A program made the position numbers and the translations under genes. A model generated the notes under the pieces. It saw nothing but the letters and a program-made list of their open reading frames with translations, did no database searches and was not told where the DNA came from. DNA of 64,000 nt. Origin: Ephemerocybe angulata. Taxonomy: Eukaryota; Basidiomycota; Agaricomycetes; Agaricales; Psathyrellaceae. Below, one piece after another: positions 22,980-34,049 of the stretch. Location: contig JAACJK010000001.1 in assembly GCA_013368325.1 (NCBI GenBank), positions 1,798,001 through 1,862,000 of the forward strand. Reading direction: 5' to 3'. Positions within the stretch are counted from its first letter, which is position 1. The number at the start of each line of letters is the position of its first letter.

Positions 22980-24215
22980 ATGACATCGCCAATCGAGCTC
23001 ATATTCGACTATCTGAAAGCTGAAGAGCTTCCGACAGCGGTTGAAATTGAAACAGAAGGTTCCGATTGTCTTGGACATCACATAACAGCATTCTTACGCT
23101 CTGGACGATCATAGGATACCCTGCGGACGAAGCTGGTAGTTTGGAGAGCTTCACGTAGGTATCTCTCGTACATCCCTTTTCGCCTTACTGAATGTCTTTA
23201 GATTCCGCCATTTGAATGCACCGACTCTCTTCCTTGGAGCCTACCGCTCAACTTCCGACTCGCCTCGCAAGCTAGTCGGATATGTCTGTTCCACCCTTTC
23301 TTCAGAGAAGACGCTCACCCATGAATCGATGTCAAATCACGTCCCGGAATCCGACTCTGTCTGCATCCACTCTGTTTGTGTAGCAAAGGAATATCGGCGA
23401 AAGGGTATTGCACTCCGACTACTGAAGGAATACCTAGCCCGACTGTCCAAAGCCGAAGGCCAGCCGTACAAGAGAGTTCTGCTGATTGCTCACGAGGAGT
23501 TGCGCTCGTTCTATGAGCAGGCCGGCTTCACGTGGATTGGGAAGAGCTCGGTTGCACATGGGTCCCGACCGTGGTTCGAGATGCGGCATGATCTGGAGAT
23601 GGCGCCTGAGGCGCAGATGCAGATACCCGCCGACGTCCTGCAGAGTCTGCTTCGTCCTTCAAACGAGAAGCATTCGCCCACTCTTGTCTCTGATTACCAC
23701 CACGGGCTTGAAGATCTTATTCTCAAAGATGAATCGACTGGTTCATCGCTCAACAAATATGACCTACTTTGTCCTCGAGGATGTCAAAGTGTTATTTTGA
23801 AGGCAGGAAGTGCTCAGTGGGCTGAGAGGACTAGTGTCTCTGTACGTCAAACCTCAACCTTACATTTCCCTGATCGCGAAGCTCAAACCACCGGTTCTTA
23901 GATGGAACCTGAGGATCTCAAGCACGCGCTCCTTCCTACTCTGCCCCCTCCTCCAGAGACTGCGCAGTGGTGGCTGGTACATGGCTCACCCATGACATTT
24001 GAGAATATTGGTTTCTCTCGCCCGTCTGGAATGCTCTCTACCGGTATACCACTCATTTCTTACCAAATAGATCAAGTCAGGTTATTCATGACGTTTTAGG
24101 TAAACGACTGAAGCTGCTCATCTGCGCTGAATGCGACCTCGGACCTCTGGGATGGTGCGAAGAAGGTGGATCCGAGTATTGGTTGGCGACGTCAAGGGTG
24201 GGGTATAGAAAGTGA
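22980..24215 (+). CDS. GNAT acetyltransferase fused to Mss4 (RABIF/DSS4-like) domain
   Basis: Five exons (22980-23058, 23115-23154, 23202-23841, 23902-24043, 24100-24215) close to 338 residues. The N-terminal ~190 residues are a GNAT fold like arylalkylamine/serotonin N-acetyltransferase: acceptor-side helices, SVCVAKEYRRKGIALRLL (acetyl-CoA loop R/Q-x-x-G-x-A) and FYEQAGFTWIG near its end. Residues ~230-338 match Mss4: DLLCPRGCQSVILKAGSA (first zinc Cys pair), WWLVHGSPMTFENIGFSRP, then LLICAECDLGPLGW (second Cys pair) and a final beta strand. Mss4 proteins are chaperone-like partners of exocytic Rab GTPases. The two domains lie in one continuous spliced frame, so this reads as a true fusion. 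Confidence 0.85.
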
Positions 24216-24351
24216 GAATATAATACATGGTGAGTTGCATTCATCTCACTCTGCGACTTTGGTAGTTTACAGTGCCCTAGATATCGCCTAGGACGTTGGC
24301 TAAAACGCCTGTACAATTAGCACTTATCAACGAAGCTTGCTAAGTTAATCA

Positions 24352-25338
24352 TCAAGTAGTACCTGACCCTTCCTCATGGTTATCAACTGCCGTGTTTTTC
24401 ACCAAGGTGCTGGTGTAACAAGACTTCATCCACTCAATCATCTCCTCCGCCCACTCTTCCCCACTACCTGAGCTCAATGCGAGGATGGGACTCAGATGGT
24501 CATGCCCCTCCAACACACCCTCTACCACATTCCCACCTTTAGCTTCCAACGCCTTTGTAAAGGTCCTCACAGCCCGTGCGATTTGCTTTGGTTCACTACC
24601 AGCGCGCAGGTTATACACAGCTGGTAAATGGCCTTGAACGTATCCCAGTGGGGTCCGAATGAGCAAGCCCAAGGGATCCTTCATTTTCACCAGCGCTGGA
24701 TTCCCATTTCCATAATACGTGGTCGCAACTTTGAAGAAATCCCCTCTTTCAGGCGATATTTCAAAGGGAACGCCGACGAATACGACGCCTCGAATCCGAA
24801 CGTGGCATTCGACGCTTGACAACAGCTCAGGTGTCAAGAGGAGCCCTGCCGCATGCAGGCCTCCGGCAGAGTGGGCTAGTACAAACAAGCTGTCGGGATC
24901 TCCGGGGACTTGCAGCTCGCCAGCGTGCTCCGATGTCCAAATGAGCGCGTCTCGAACGTCTTCTGAACCTTGGGGAAAGACAATCGAGGGCGCGAGGCGG
25001 TAGTCTGGTATTACTGTGATGAAGCCCTGTGACGCAAAGTATGCTCCAAGATTGGCATGGACAAGGTCGGATGGAGGGGACGGTCCTGAGCGTGAACCCC
25101 GGGTAAGGCCACCTCCGTAGAGGAACAGGAGGATCGGGCAGCGGTTGGCTTTGACGTCTGGGAGTGGGAAAGAGGTTCTGGGTGAAGTGGGATAGTAGAC
25201 GTCGAGTTGGTGTCTGTCTGTCAAGCCATAGTTGAAAGACTCCTTTCTGATTGACTGGATGGACTCGCGGTTGACTTCGAGGAGCGGATATGACGGGTCG
25301 ATGATCTCTTTGGTTCGTGGACGAAGTCTGGAGGTCAT
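24352..25338 (-). CDS. Alpha/beta-hydrolase, esterase/lipase-like
   Basis: A single exon of 328 residues from the ATG at 25338. An LFLYGGG oxyanion block stands where HSL-family esterases have HGGG, so His is replaced by Tyr. A nucleophile elbow follows, AHSAGG (Ser at about residue 170), with the acid in the next region and a C-terminal histidine in EGHDHLSP. The SxNYGLTDRHQLDVYYP opening is like that of kynurenine-formamidase/esterase relatives. It probably hydrolyses small ester or amide substrates in the cytosol, as no signal peptide is seen. The substrate cannot be told. Confidence 0.8.
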   Translation of the reverse strand: MTSRLRPRTKEIIDPSYPLLEVNRESIQSIRKESFNYGLTDRHQLDVYYPTSPRTSFPLPDVKANRCPILLFLYGGGLTRGSRSGPSPPSDLVHANLGAYFASQGFITVIPDYRLAPSIVFPQGSEDVRDALIWTSEHAGELQVPGDPDSLFVLAHSAGGLHAAGLLLTPELLSSVECHVRIRGVVFVGVPFEISPERGDFFKVATTYYGNGNPALVKMKDPLGLLIRTPLGYVQGHLPAVYNLRAGSEPKQIARAVRTFTKALEAKGGNVVEGVLEGHDHLSPILALSSGSGEEWAEEMIEWMKSCYTSTLVKNTAVDNHEEGSGTT

Positions 25339-25700
25339 ATTCAAGTGAGCGCCCAAGTTTTGTCTGGCATCCTCCGTTTTAAGGCACCGTTCGAGTCATT
25401 TCTTCTGGGGCGATGCACCTAGAAAGCCGCCCGAACTTTGCATGTCGATCACCACATGGGTATTCGAAGCATCGGTGTCAGTGGACCTTGGGCTTCTGAC
25501 GATCATGACAATTGACAAGGCCGCGATAACTTCTCACTGAAGTGGCACTTGTCGTATACCTGAGCGAAAACATCTGGTTGGGGCGGGAAACTTGGCGGAA
25601 GTAATCGAAACATCAGTGTGCATTAGCCTCAGTAGGCATATAAGATAGGACTATACTGGTATCCAGATTACAATTACACCCCTTGACCGAGAATGTCAAG
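25339..25700. other. Spacer between hydrolase and glutathione peroxidase
   Basis: About 360 bp with no supported gene. It must hold the hydrolase promoter and the peroxidase terminator, since both genes are on the minus strand. Confidence 0.35.
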
Positions 25701-26538
25701 TCAAAGAATCTTCTTGATCTCGTTCTCGATGTACGCCGGTGTCGTCGTCGATGCCCAACGGCCGACAACGTTACCCTGCTTATCAACTAAAAACTTCTCA
25801 AAGTTCCACTGCAATCCCGAACATAAGACATCATCCATTTCATTAATTTGCGCCGAAACGTACCTTAATCCTCGTCAGACCGAGAAGTCCAGCTTTCTGG
25901 CTCTTGAGCCATTTGTAAACCTCGTTCGTCTCGTCACCATTGACATCGGTCTTGGCCATCAGGGGGAAAGTAACACCATGGTTGAGTTGGCAGAACTCGG
26001 CAATGCCTTCGTCGTTTCCAGGTTCTTGGCCACCGAACTAGGAGGGAGGAGAGTTGAGTGCCACCCTGACGAAGGGAAGTAAGGAGAGTGGCCTACCTGG
26101 TTGCAAGGGAACCCAAGGATGACAAGGCCTTCGTCCTTGTGTGCCTGATACAGCTTTTCAAGTCCAGTATACTGAGGTGTAAACCCACTGTACAACAGCG
26201 GTCATGATGAACTCACACCCCTAATGCGTAGAAGCTCCAAAAACGCACCACTTTGAAGCAGTGTTCACAATCAAGACAGTCTTTCCCTTCAGCTCCTCAA
26301 AGTTGTACTCCTTCCCACCGGGAAGCTGGGCCTTCAACGAGTAGAAGCCGGAGGTCGAGGGAGACGCAGAGTCGACTGTAGACATATTGATGATTGCAGA
26401 GGTTGTGTAGCGTAAAGGGTTCGTGGTAAGGGGGGTGTGGGTATAGCTGGCAAGGGACTTCGCACGACGGGAAAGGGTGGGGAATGTTAATTCATGCTGA
26501 AGACGTCGCCCCAAGGTTTTTAAGGGGGACCTGATCAT
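25701..26538 (-). CDS. Glutathione peroxidase (Cys type, GPX/HYR1 family)
   Basis: Four exons. The peroxidatic centre [19 protein letters not shown] is split by an intron inside the Cys codon, followed by [30 protein letters not shown] and [12 protein letters not shown], with the conserved Cys/Gln/Trp positions of the family. The residue is Cys, not selenocysteine. It reduces hydroperoxides, probably using thioredoxin as the yeast enzymes do. Two in-frame starts matter. ATG at 26385 gives the core enzyme; ATG at 26538 adds 51 residues beginning [17 protein letters not shown], rich in Arg/Lys/Ser with few acids, resembling a mitochondrial presequence. The longer form is listed here. Confidence 0.9.
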
Positions 26539-26794
26539 TCGGTGGGTCAGCGTATCCAGCGTCACGCCGGCGCCAACGTTATTCACCTGCATACGCCATC
26601 ATAAGGCCCGGCTTAGTCAGCCGACCTTTAGCGATCTTGAAGACCCGATCGCCGACCATGTTGGCGATGACGATCGAGTCCGAGATCTAGGCCAACAAGT
26701 GGTTCTGCATCTTTCTACATTCGACGAAAGAGAGTACGGATTGCCGCTTGGGTATGCAATAAATATCGAGATTTCTCTCTGGGACCGCTCAGAT

Positions 26795-29700
26795 TCAGAT
26801 CCGGAATGCAACTACATCTTTCCCATAATCAAACGCCGACTGTCCCTCTCTGACCAGCTGCTTGAATCGCCGTTTGTAGCACCTATTCTGGACCTGTTGT
26901 AGCTCCTTGTCGAGAAACGGGAGCACAGCCCGGAAGTACTGCGCCTTCCGGGACAACACATAGCGGAAAGCGTGAAATCCGAGCCTACGACGTCACCGTC
27001 TTGATCAGCACTATACAGGCCGCAGGAACGCTGGTTGTTCTCGTACCACAAGGCAGCAGGTTTCTTGATAACACATGGAATAGCGTTCCCGGAGTTTAGC
27101 TTGCTTTTGCGCTTCACTTGGGCCCGGACCGATGAGTAGCCTGCATTTACAATCTTCTGGATTGCCTCTATCGTTGGCAAGTGTGGCATTAGTAACTCCG
27201 AAATAAGGTCCAATGGACGGGCCGACGAACTATGTAGGAAAGCTTGCCTTCCGCGAGAGAGTAGTTTTGCTTCGCGGACGTATTCTTGCACCTTCAGAGC
27301 TGATAAAATCATGTTCTGGTATATGTTGAGGTATACGACATTCTCGGGGTTGAGGGTCGTATCGGAATAGATAACATGGCACCTGGATCGCGCGAGTCTG
27401 CAGGGATGTCAGTTCTCGACTACAGGATTCTGATAAGGAACCCACAGAAGCATTTTGTGAAGGAATACAGTGCCCGGCCTTTTCCCTCGATCCACGGTAA
27501 GGGTATTGCGGATCCCTAATGTAGATGAGTTATTGGTTTTCTGAAGGAGGTCAATCCATTTTACCCCATGTCGCGTATCGCGAGTAGTCGACCGTCACTG
27601 ATAGGTCGCGCATATTGATGAGGTACCCACACCAAGGAAAACCTGATGGATTTATGAGGAGAAAATGGGCGCTTAACACCATCGAAACTCACTCTTCATA
27701 GAAGGATCTACGACGTTCATGACTTGCGCGTCGTAGTCAATGTTGGTGAGCGTTTTGTCTCTGCCAATAAAGCAGCCATATTCCGGATGGCCTGAAGATG
27801 TCACTAAGTTGAACTGTCCAATCCTAGGCAAAGCTCAGACACTACCTTGGTTCATTATATCCAGGAAGAGCCTAGCCTTCGAAAGATCGGCAGTGACAAA
27901 GAGGTAGTCGTCAACCAGACGCATTAGAAGCTAGTAGACAGGTAAGTTTGTCGTCAATTCGTGATGGGCCATCGGCATTGTACTCACACTTCTGGGATCC
28001 ACCCTCAACCTGTGGAGACGCTCGTCCTGCCTCTCGAGGTCGCCATAGAAGAAGGAACACAACATAGTCGACAGGATAGACCCTTGCGGAATACCGACAT
28101 TCTGTCTGTAGTAATGTTTCCCGATCTACTTTACTCAGCGATTTCCGGTTTGAAAGGGGGGGAAACTGCCTCACCTTGACCATATTGTCGGTGATATGGT
28201 CTTCGAGCAGCCGCAATACATCTTCTTTCTCCTCGGTAAAGATTCTCTTATAACCTGTAGGTGGACAAAAAACGGTGTTCCAGAGTTGATTTGCAAGGTC
28301 AGAAGCGAGTTTAAGAAAATGTGGTTCTTCGCCCCTCGGGTATGCCTTTCTCTTGAATGATCGCTTCGGTTTGGCATTTGTGTACTGCATTTGACCATAT
28401 TTATGGAGGGAATAGGTGTCTTCAGAGAGCAAGTGGCGCAAGATTTCCAAAAGTTTGGACTGTTCGATTGTGTCGAAGGCTGCTTGAACGTCGACTTTGA
28501 CAAAATAAAGCTTCGGCCTGAGGATTTAAGTCAGATAGGCCTAAAGCAATGGTGATCCCGCTTACATCTGGCTACTCCCGCGCATAAAGTTTTCTTTGAA
28601 CGCTTTAAGCTGAACGTAGACCTCGTCAGGACCAAGTACGGAAGCTCCTAAGAGGTGTGTTCTCGCCGTCTGTCATCTGTATCAGTACTCCGGGCTTGGA
28701 CGTTGAGATCCAACATACCCGCTCGTAGGTCAATATGTCAAACGCTGCCCGAAGAATAACGTTGACGGGGACCTGAGTGCTGCTTCCCTGTTGATGCAGA
28801 CCCCGGTAAGTAAGCCTATGTCCCACGACCGGAAGTTTAGAAACCTACTGCTTGGCGCGATTTCCCTCGAAGGTTGACTATCGGCCGCACGCCAGTGTCT
28901 TTGGGCAAGAGGCGTACGAAGGAGAAGCCTAACTTGCGTTGTCTAAGCCGTTCATGGATTTCGCGCTGTCAAATCACAGTCAGTGAGAAGCTAAGGGAAA
29001 GAATGCGGAACAACAAACGTCTGATATCTTGACGAACATGGTACCAAGGAGGCGCTCCAAGAGAGGCGCAGACAATGCCTTCCAATCATCCTGGCGAAAG
29101 TATAAGATGCGATTTCGGAAGGCGGATGACTCGGTGATGTAGAATGTCGTCTTATTCAGGATTAGTCTCGACGGGTTGACTTTTGTACAAGTGCTAGATT
29201 TGTCCTCACTTTGAGTAATGGCATTAAGAAGCCATCGAAATACCAGAACATGAATCCCTCAAGGAGTTCACGCCTCTTGATTGCGTCCGAAACGGAAACT
29301 CTGGATTGAGTTTTGGCTTTCTCGCCTGGGGGCATCAACCATTCACAGTCGCTCGTCCTAAAGCCTTGCAACAGGTAGTGGAGCGTCAGGGTTTCGAAAC
29401 GGCGACACTCGATGAACCTCTTGACATCTGAACTAGTCAGCCCAGTACCCTGGCTTTACAGTCGCATAAAAGCCACCCACTTTTGAGGACCAGAGTATAA
29501 TTCGCCTTGCTGCCCCAGAGCGCTTTAGGGATAACGGCGTTGGTAACAAGAGCGGCATAGCGAAACACTTGATAATGGCTGCATTCGAATTCTGCGAACT
29601 TGGGTTTCACCTGTGCATGATTCATAATCTGAGTTGGCCCTAGAGGCTGGATGGGATTGCCTGAAGAGTCGAGCGAGACCTCATTCAGGCGGAGGGAGGG

Positions 29701-31404
29701 CTGCGTTGCGAGTTGAATCGATTGTTCAGACATCAATTCCTTGATCCCACTGTCAATGTATGTGTATGGCCAGAGACTCTTTTACATACCAGGATAACGC
29801 TTGCATCGAGGGGCCCGCTGCCTCCCTCCCCTTTGATCTATCGACTATTGTAAGAGGATGGACCAAGGCGATGTGTATACCATACCTTCGTAGGGCAGGC
29901 GATGTTGCGGAGGGCTAGGTAGTCACATTTCTTATGCCGCCATATCAATTTATCAAGGAGTGGAAGAACCTCGCGCAATCGTTTTGGGGTTTTGGTCTTG
30001 AAGGACTACGGATGAATTCGGGGTCAGTGCAGTAAAGTGAAGAAGGATGGGATGCGTCGTACAGCGATACTCGGTTCTCTATTGAGAAAATCAGGATATG
30101 GCTCCCAGTGAGTGGATACGTATCTGAAGGCTGTCGGGAGGTCATATTGCTCTGGGAATATGTATTTAGATAGATGGCGGGCTTCCTTTGCTGAATCCAT
30201 CTCCACTTGGGTCAAAGGATGCTTCGTGCTCTTTGTTTTCAAGCCTTCAGTTCCCTCCTTCAGGTCGGCCTTCCTTGACGCTTTGTTTGCGTATGACGGG
30301 TGAATCCGATTTAATACGTCTTGGGTAACCACTTAGCGTCAGCTTCGTGTGAGAAATCGACTACGTACGTTGAGGTGGCAAGCCCACTACTGGAACGTTC
30401 TTATTTGGTACGTTTGGTGGGCGTGCAAAGAAGATGCGGGACCTTGCTAATTGAATGTCTTGAGGTTTGTTGCTGGAAGGGAATCAGTCTGACACAACTA
30501 AATTCGAAATGAACATACAGTATCGTCTTCCCTTCCTTCTGTGTGTATTGGTTCTGGAACTTCGGCCTCTTGAATGGGCGGATATCAGTGTCAACCAAAG
30601 GTTTACGAAGGGGACGCTTGGTTCCTGTCCTTCTAATTTGAGGTTCAATGGGTCTCTTTTCGACCTTCGGAGGTAGGTCGACGATGGGCTTCCCTGTCAG
30701 TTGGCACAGGCACTCATTGGGCAAGGGGCAGAATATACATGTATTCAGGAGTAGATGCTTCATTGCATCAACTCCAATTCTATCGAGCTTTGGCCTTAGC
30801 TTTGGAGATCTGAGTGAGTGATCGTTTGAGACCTACCTTTGTAAGAGTTGCTCCCATTCAGGGTTTTCAAAGGCTAACGCAACCGAATTTCTGCCGACGA
30901 TTGCTGGAGAGCCAGGTAAATTCTCCGGATCCTACAACTTGTTCAGCTCGGGATATATATCTCAACAGGAGGAGGGGTTGGTACCAAATCAAGGCCCAGA
31001 GTTAATATGGAGGAACCTTTTGCTTCCAGCTCCTTTAGCTGCACTTGACGCACAGTCTACCATGTACCATATCTTCAATCAGTGTTCGTTTTGAGTAAAA
31101 GCGATCCATTACTTACATCTATCATGCTGTATCTGGGTGGACTTCTTTTGAGTGACTTTCGGCACTCGTCACCGATTTTGTGGTCGAGAGCCACCATGGT
31201 TGCGGCCATGAATTCTTGAAACTGAGGCGAATCAACCATTGCAACGATAGAGCTGTTCCCGTCCTGTCCAGCATCTTCAGCTAAGATTATCTCAAGATAC
31301 TCCTGGAGGCTTTGGACTTCGTCGTATCGCGAACGTAGGATGGATGTTGTGATCTTTTCCCTTGTCCTTTCTTGAGTCCTGTGGGTCTCCGCTACTTCGT
31401 CCAT
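26795..31404 (-). CDS. TERT: Telomerase reverse transcriptase (TERT)
   Basis: Multi-exon gene of about 4.6 kb with the TERT motifs in order on the minus strand. N-terminal region: SILRSRYDEVQSLQEYLEIIL. Before the RT domain: AKEARHLSKYIFPEQYDLP and the CDYLALRNIACPT block, then AVIPKALWGSK and QGFRTSDCEWLMPPGEKAK. RT domain: KLGFSFVRLLPKDTGVRPIV, motif A FVKVDVQAAFDTIE, motif B' NVGIPQGSILSTML, motif C RLVDDYLFVT, motif D GHPEYGCFIGRDKTLTN and motif E FPWCGYL. C-terminal domain: HAFRYVLSRKAQYFRAVLPF. All three catalytic Asp are intact. TERT copies the RNA template onto chromosome ends in the nucleus. I took the ATG at 31404 because no better ATG precedes the first block. The last intron is unusually short (about 32 nt) or marks a sequence problem near 27,000. 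Confidence 0.93.
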
Positions 31405-31907
31405 CCTCGAGAACTTTGGGAGTAGATTTGTGGCTGTCTGAGAGTTTTGGTCACTTAAGGGGTGCTTTGAGAAATTAGAATCATAGCGACATGAACGTCG
31501 CGAATACACGGTGGCCAAGTTCAAACGCGTCGCCGAAAGCGTTACGTGACAGCATCATGTGGTTTGTGACGAACGTGCCAAGAAGACTGATCGTGTGCAT
31601 CTTATCTTATCTTATCATAATCATGTTGCGCCAACCCTCCGCTAATAACTCGCCAGAAACCACAGCATCGGCTCGGATATTGTCAACGTCAAACTCACTC
31701 TCATTCCCGCTCAACTTTCCAAACATAGGAAAGGGAGATCGCTCGGACCGCGCAATGACACAATTGCGCCAACGCTCTCAATGAAAGACCCCTTTTGATG
31801 CTGTCAGTGTCGGTGTCAGGGTATTAATTACTGAGCACCGCCTAGTACAGACCCTCAAACAACGCTTGCTTGAAGAGGGCCACCACCACAAGCTTGACCG
31901 TCAAGTC
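31405..31907. promoter_or_regulatory. Divergent promoter region, TERT and GH79 copy 1
   Basis: About 500 bp between divergent starts. It contains a run of CTTAT repeats near 31,600 and a TATTAATTAC segment near 31,820. No ORF or RNA gene is convincing. Confidence 0.4.
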
Positions 31908-33960
31908 ATGCAGATCGTCTTTTTGGCCATTTCCCTCTACTCTGTGCTTGCGAACGGCCTTCAGATCACCCTACCCGCTGGTAGCGCCTTGAAGTCGAAA
32001 GCCAGGCCGGTAGCGCCTGATCTTGTCTCCTTCTCCATTGAACAGGATCGATGGGAGGAATGGGTCGGATCCACCTCACGGAACGAGTTCTTTTACAACG
32101 CTCTTGTCAATCTCAGGGAGCTCGCTGGTAGACCCCCTACAATCCGAGTTGGTGGGAGAAGTCAAGATGTGACGCACCTTAAAACAAATATGCAGGTCAG
32201 GATACTCCGAATTCTCTAACGCGGCGACTTATGTATGGCTCTGGGACATCTATAGGGCTCAGAAGTACTATTCGCCAACTCTACATCCTCGGTACCATAT
32301 CCTGAGGCCGTATATATGAGAGTGGGGCCAAGCTTCTTCCTATCAGCAAAGTTTCTCCCTGAAGGTGCTCCTATCTGTTGTATGCGCGGCACCGAATGTC
32401 GCTAACGAAAAGTAGACACTCGGGTCATCCACGGTCTAAATTTTGCATCCGCTGATGATTTACGAGGTCTCTTCCATTTATCAGCTATTGCGAACGCTTT
32501 TACTGCACCTTCAATAAAGAACGCCCGTGTAACCCTTGAGGCCATCGAGGTTGGAAACGAGCCTGACCGGTATGGAATACTTGATGCTCGGATGCCAACC
32601 TACGATGGCACTCAATATGTAAAAGAGTAGGCGCTCGTACAGGTTGAAAAGTGTTCAAACCGTTGACAACAAGCACCCTAGGTGGAATACTTGGGCGGGC
32701 AATGTGCTAGCTGTGAAACAGTTGTACCCAGAATTCCTGTTCTCGTACTGGGGCGCTTCCCTTAGTGTCAACTCATCGCACGATTCCACCGGTTGGACCC
32801 CAGAAGCACTCTTTGGGAAAGGATTACTCGATTCTCCCGCTGGCAAACGCTTAAAAACGTATGTTTCGGGGTGTTCTTCCCCACCTTGACTGGGTGCGCC
32901 ACTGACGAAAAGAAAAATATAGCGTCTCACAGCACCACTATTCGATAGATGGGTGTGCAGGAGGTCCCACTGATATTTTAAATCTGATGAAGAAGGCAAA
33001 TGTTCGGAAGTCTTTGGAACCTTTCAAGTCAAGCTTGAAGGCGACTCAAGAGAAGGGCCTTGAGTACGTCCTCGGCGAAGTTGGTAGCGTGGCGTGTCAT
33101 GTGCGTATGGATAGATCATGGGAAGTGGCTGGATCTAACGACTGTCTAACCAGGGAGCTGCCGGTGTGAGCGACACTGCCGGTGCTGCGCTGTGGGCACT
33201 TGATTATGCTTTGCACTCGTGGGTATCAAAGGCCTGTATTTATGCACTCTCTGATATCTCTGCAGAGCATCTATGGGCATTTCTCGGGTATTTTTCCACC
33301 AAGGGATTGGCTACAAGTCGAATTTCGTGCGGATTTACTTCTATCTCGGTAGGCCGTCAAATTGACGAGTATCCATAGCTTCAACCTGTATTCCTCAACC
33401 GATCACCTATTGACGGTTCCGACCTCCCCTCCCCACTTTCACCCCACGTCAACCCGCAATACTACGCAGCAATAATAGCGGCGGAAGCCATCGGAAGCTC
33501 CAATGGCTCGGTTGAGATACTCGAGCTCTCCATAGAAGATAATCGAGTGTCGGCATACGTATTCCTCAAGGGTGGATTACCGACTAGGGCTGTTCTCATT
33601 AATAGCCAGCCATACTTCGCATCCGAATCAGGCGACGGTGTATTTCAAACGCGACCCTTTGTTCGCGTCTCCTTGGAGATAGAAGGGATGCCAGAAGACG
33701 CTCAGTTTATGATGAAGAGACTCTCTATCCAGTGAGTCATACTGGCTTCTCTCCAAATGGGAGCCTGCTAATTTTCGTCCTGAAGGTATACGGATGCGAC
33801 AGCTGGACTTACATGGGGTGGATTCACTTTCGAAACTGACGACGCCTTCCCTTCTGGAGAGGATGAAATCGAATGTGTTGACTTTGGAGAGGAATTCGAG
33901 CTCTATGCAACAGAGGCCGTCCTCCTATACCTGCAAGAAGTCGAAGGGGCGGAAACCTGA
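31908..33960 (+). pseudogene. GH79 family glycosidase, copy 1, probably damaged
   Basis: A secreted GH79 (beta-glucuronidase-type) gene. The signal peptide is MQIVFLAISLYSVLANG, followed by SFSIEQDRWEEWVGSTSRNE, then VGNEPD with the acid/base Glu and YVLGEVGS with the nucleophile Glu. C-terminal blocks are HQGIGYKSNF, LQPVFLNRSPIDG and QYYAAIIAAEAIG. Introns are at positions shared with copy 2. One lesion stands out: after YDGTQYVKE (near 32,627) copy 2 has a normal 51-nt intron, while here only 16 nt (GTAGGCGCTCGTACAG) remain before the next exon. That is too short for fungal splicing, and the in-frame TAG at 32628-32630 would stop translation before the nucleophile. It may be expressed only if an alternative splice is used. 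Confidence 0.75.
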
Positions 33961-34049
33961 TCGTTCACTTGGACCGTGTAACATATGTACAATGGAAGAA
34001 TTGGATTGATATCGCCACGGACTCAGGTTCACCAGGCCTTGGGTCTCTA

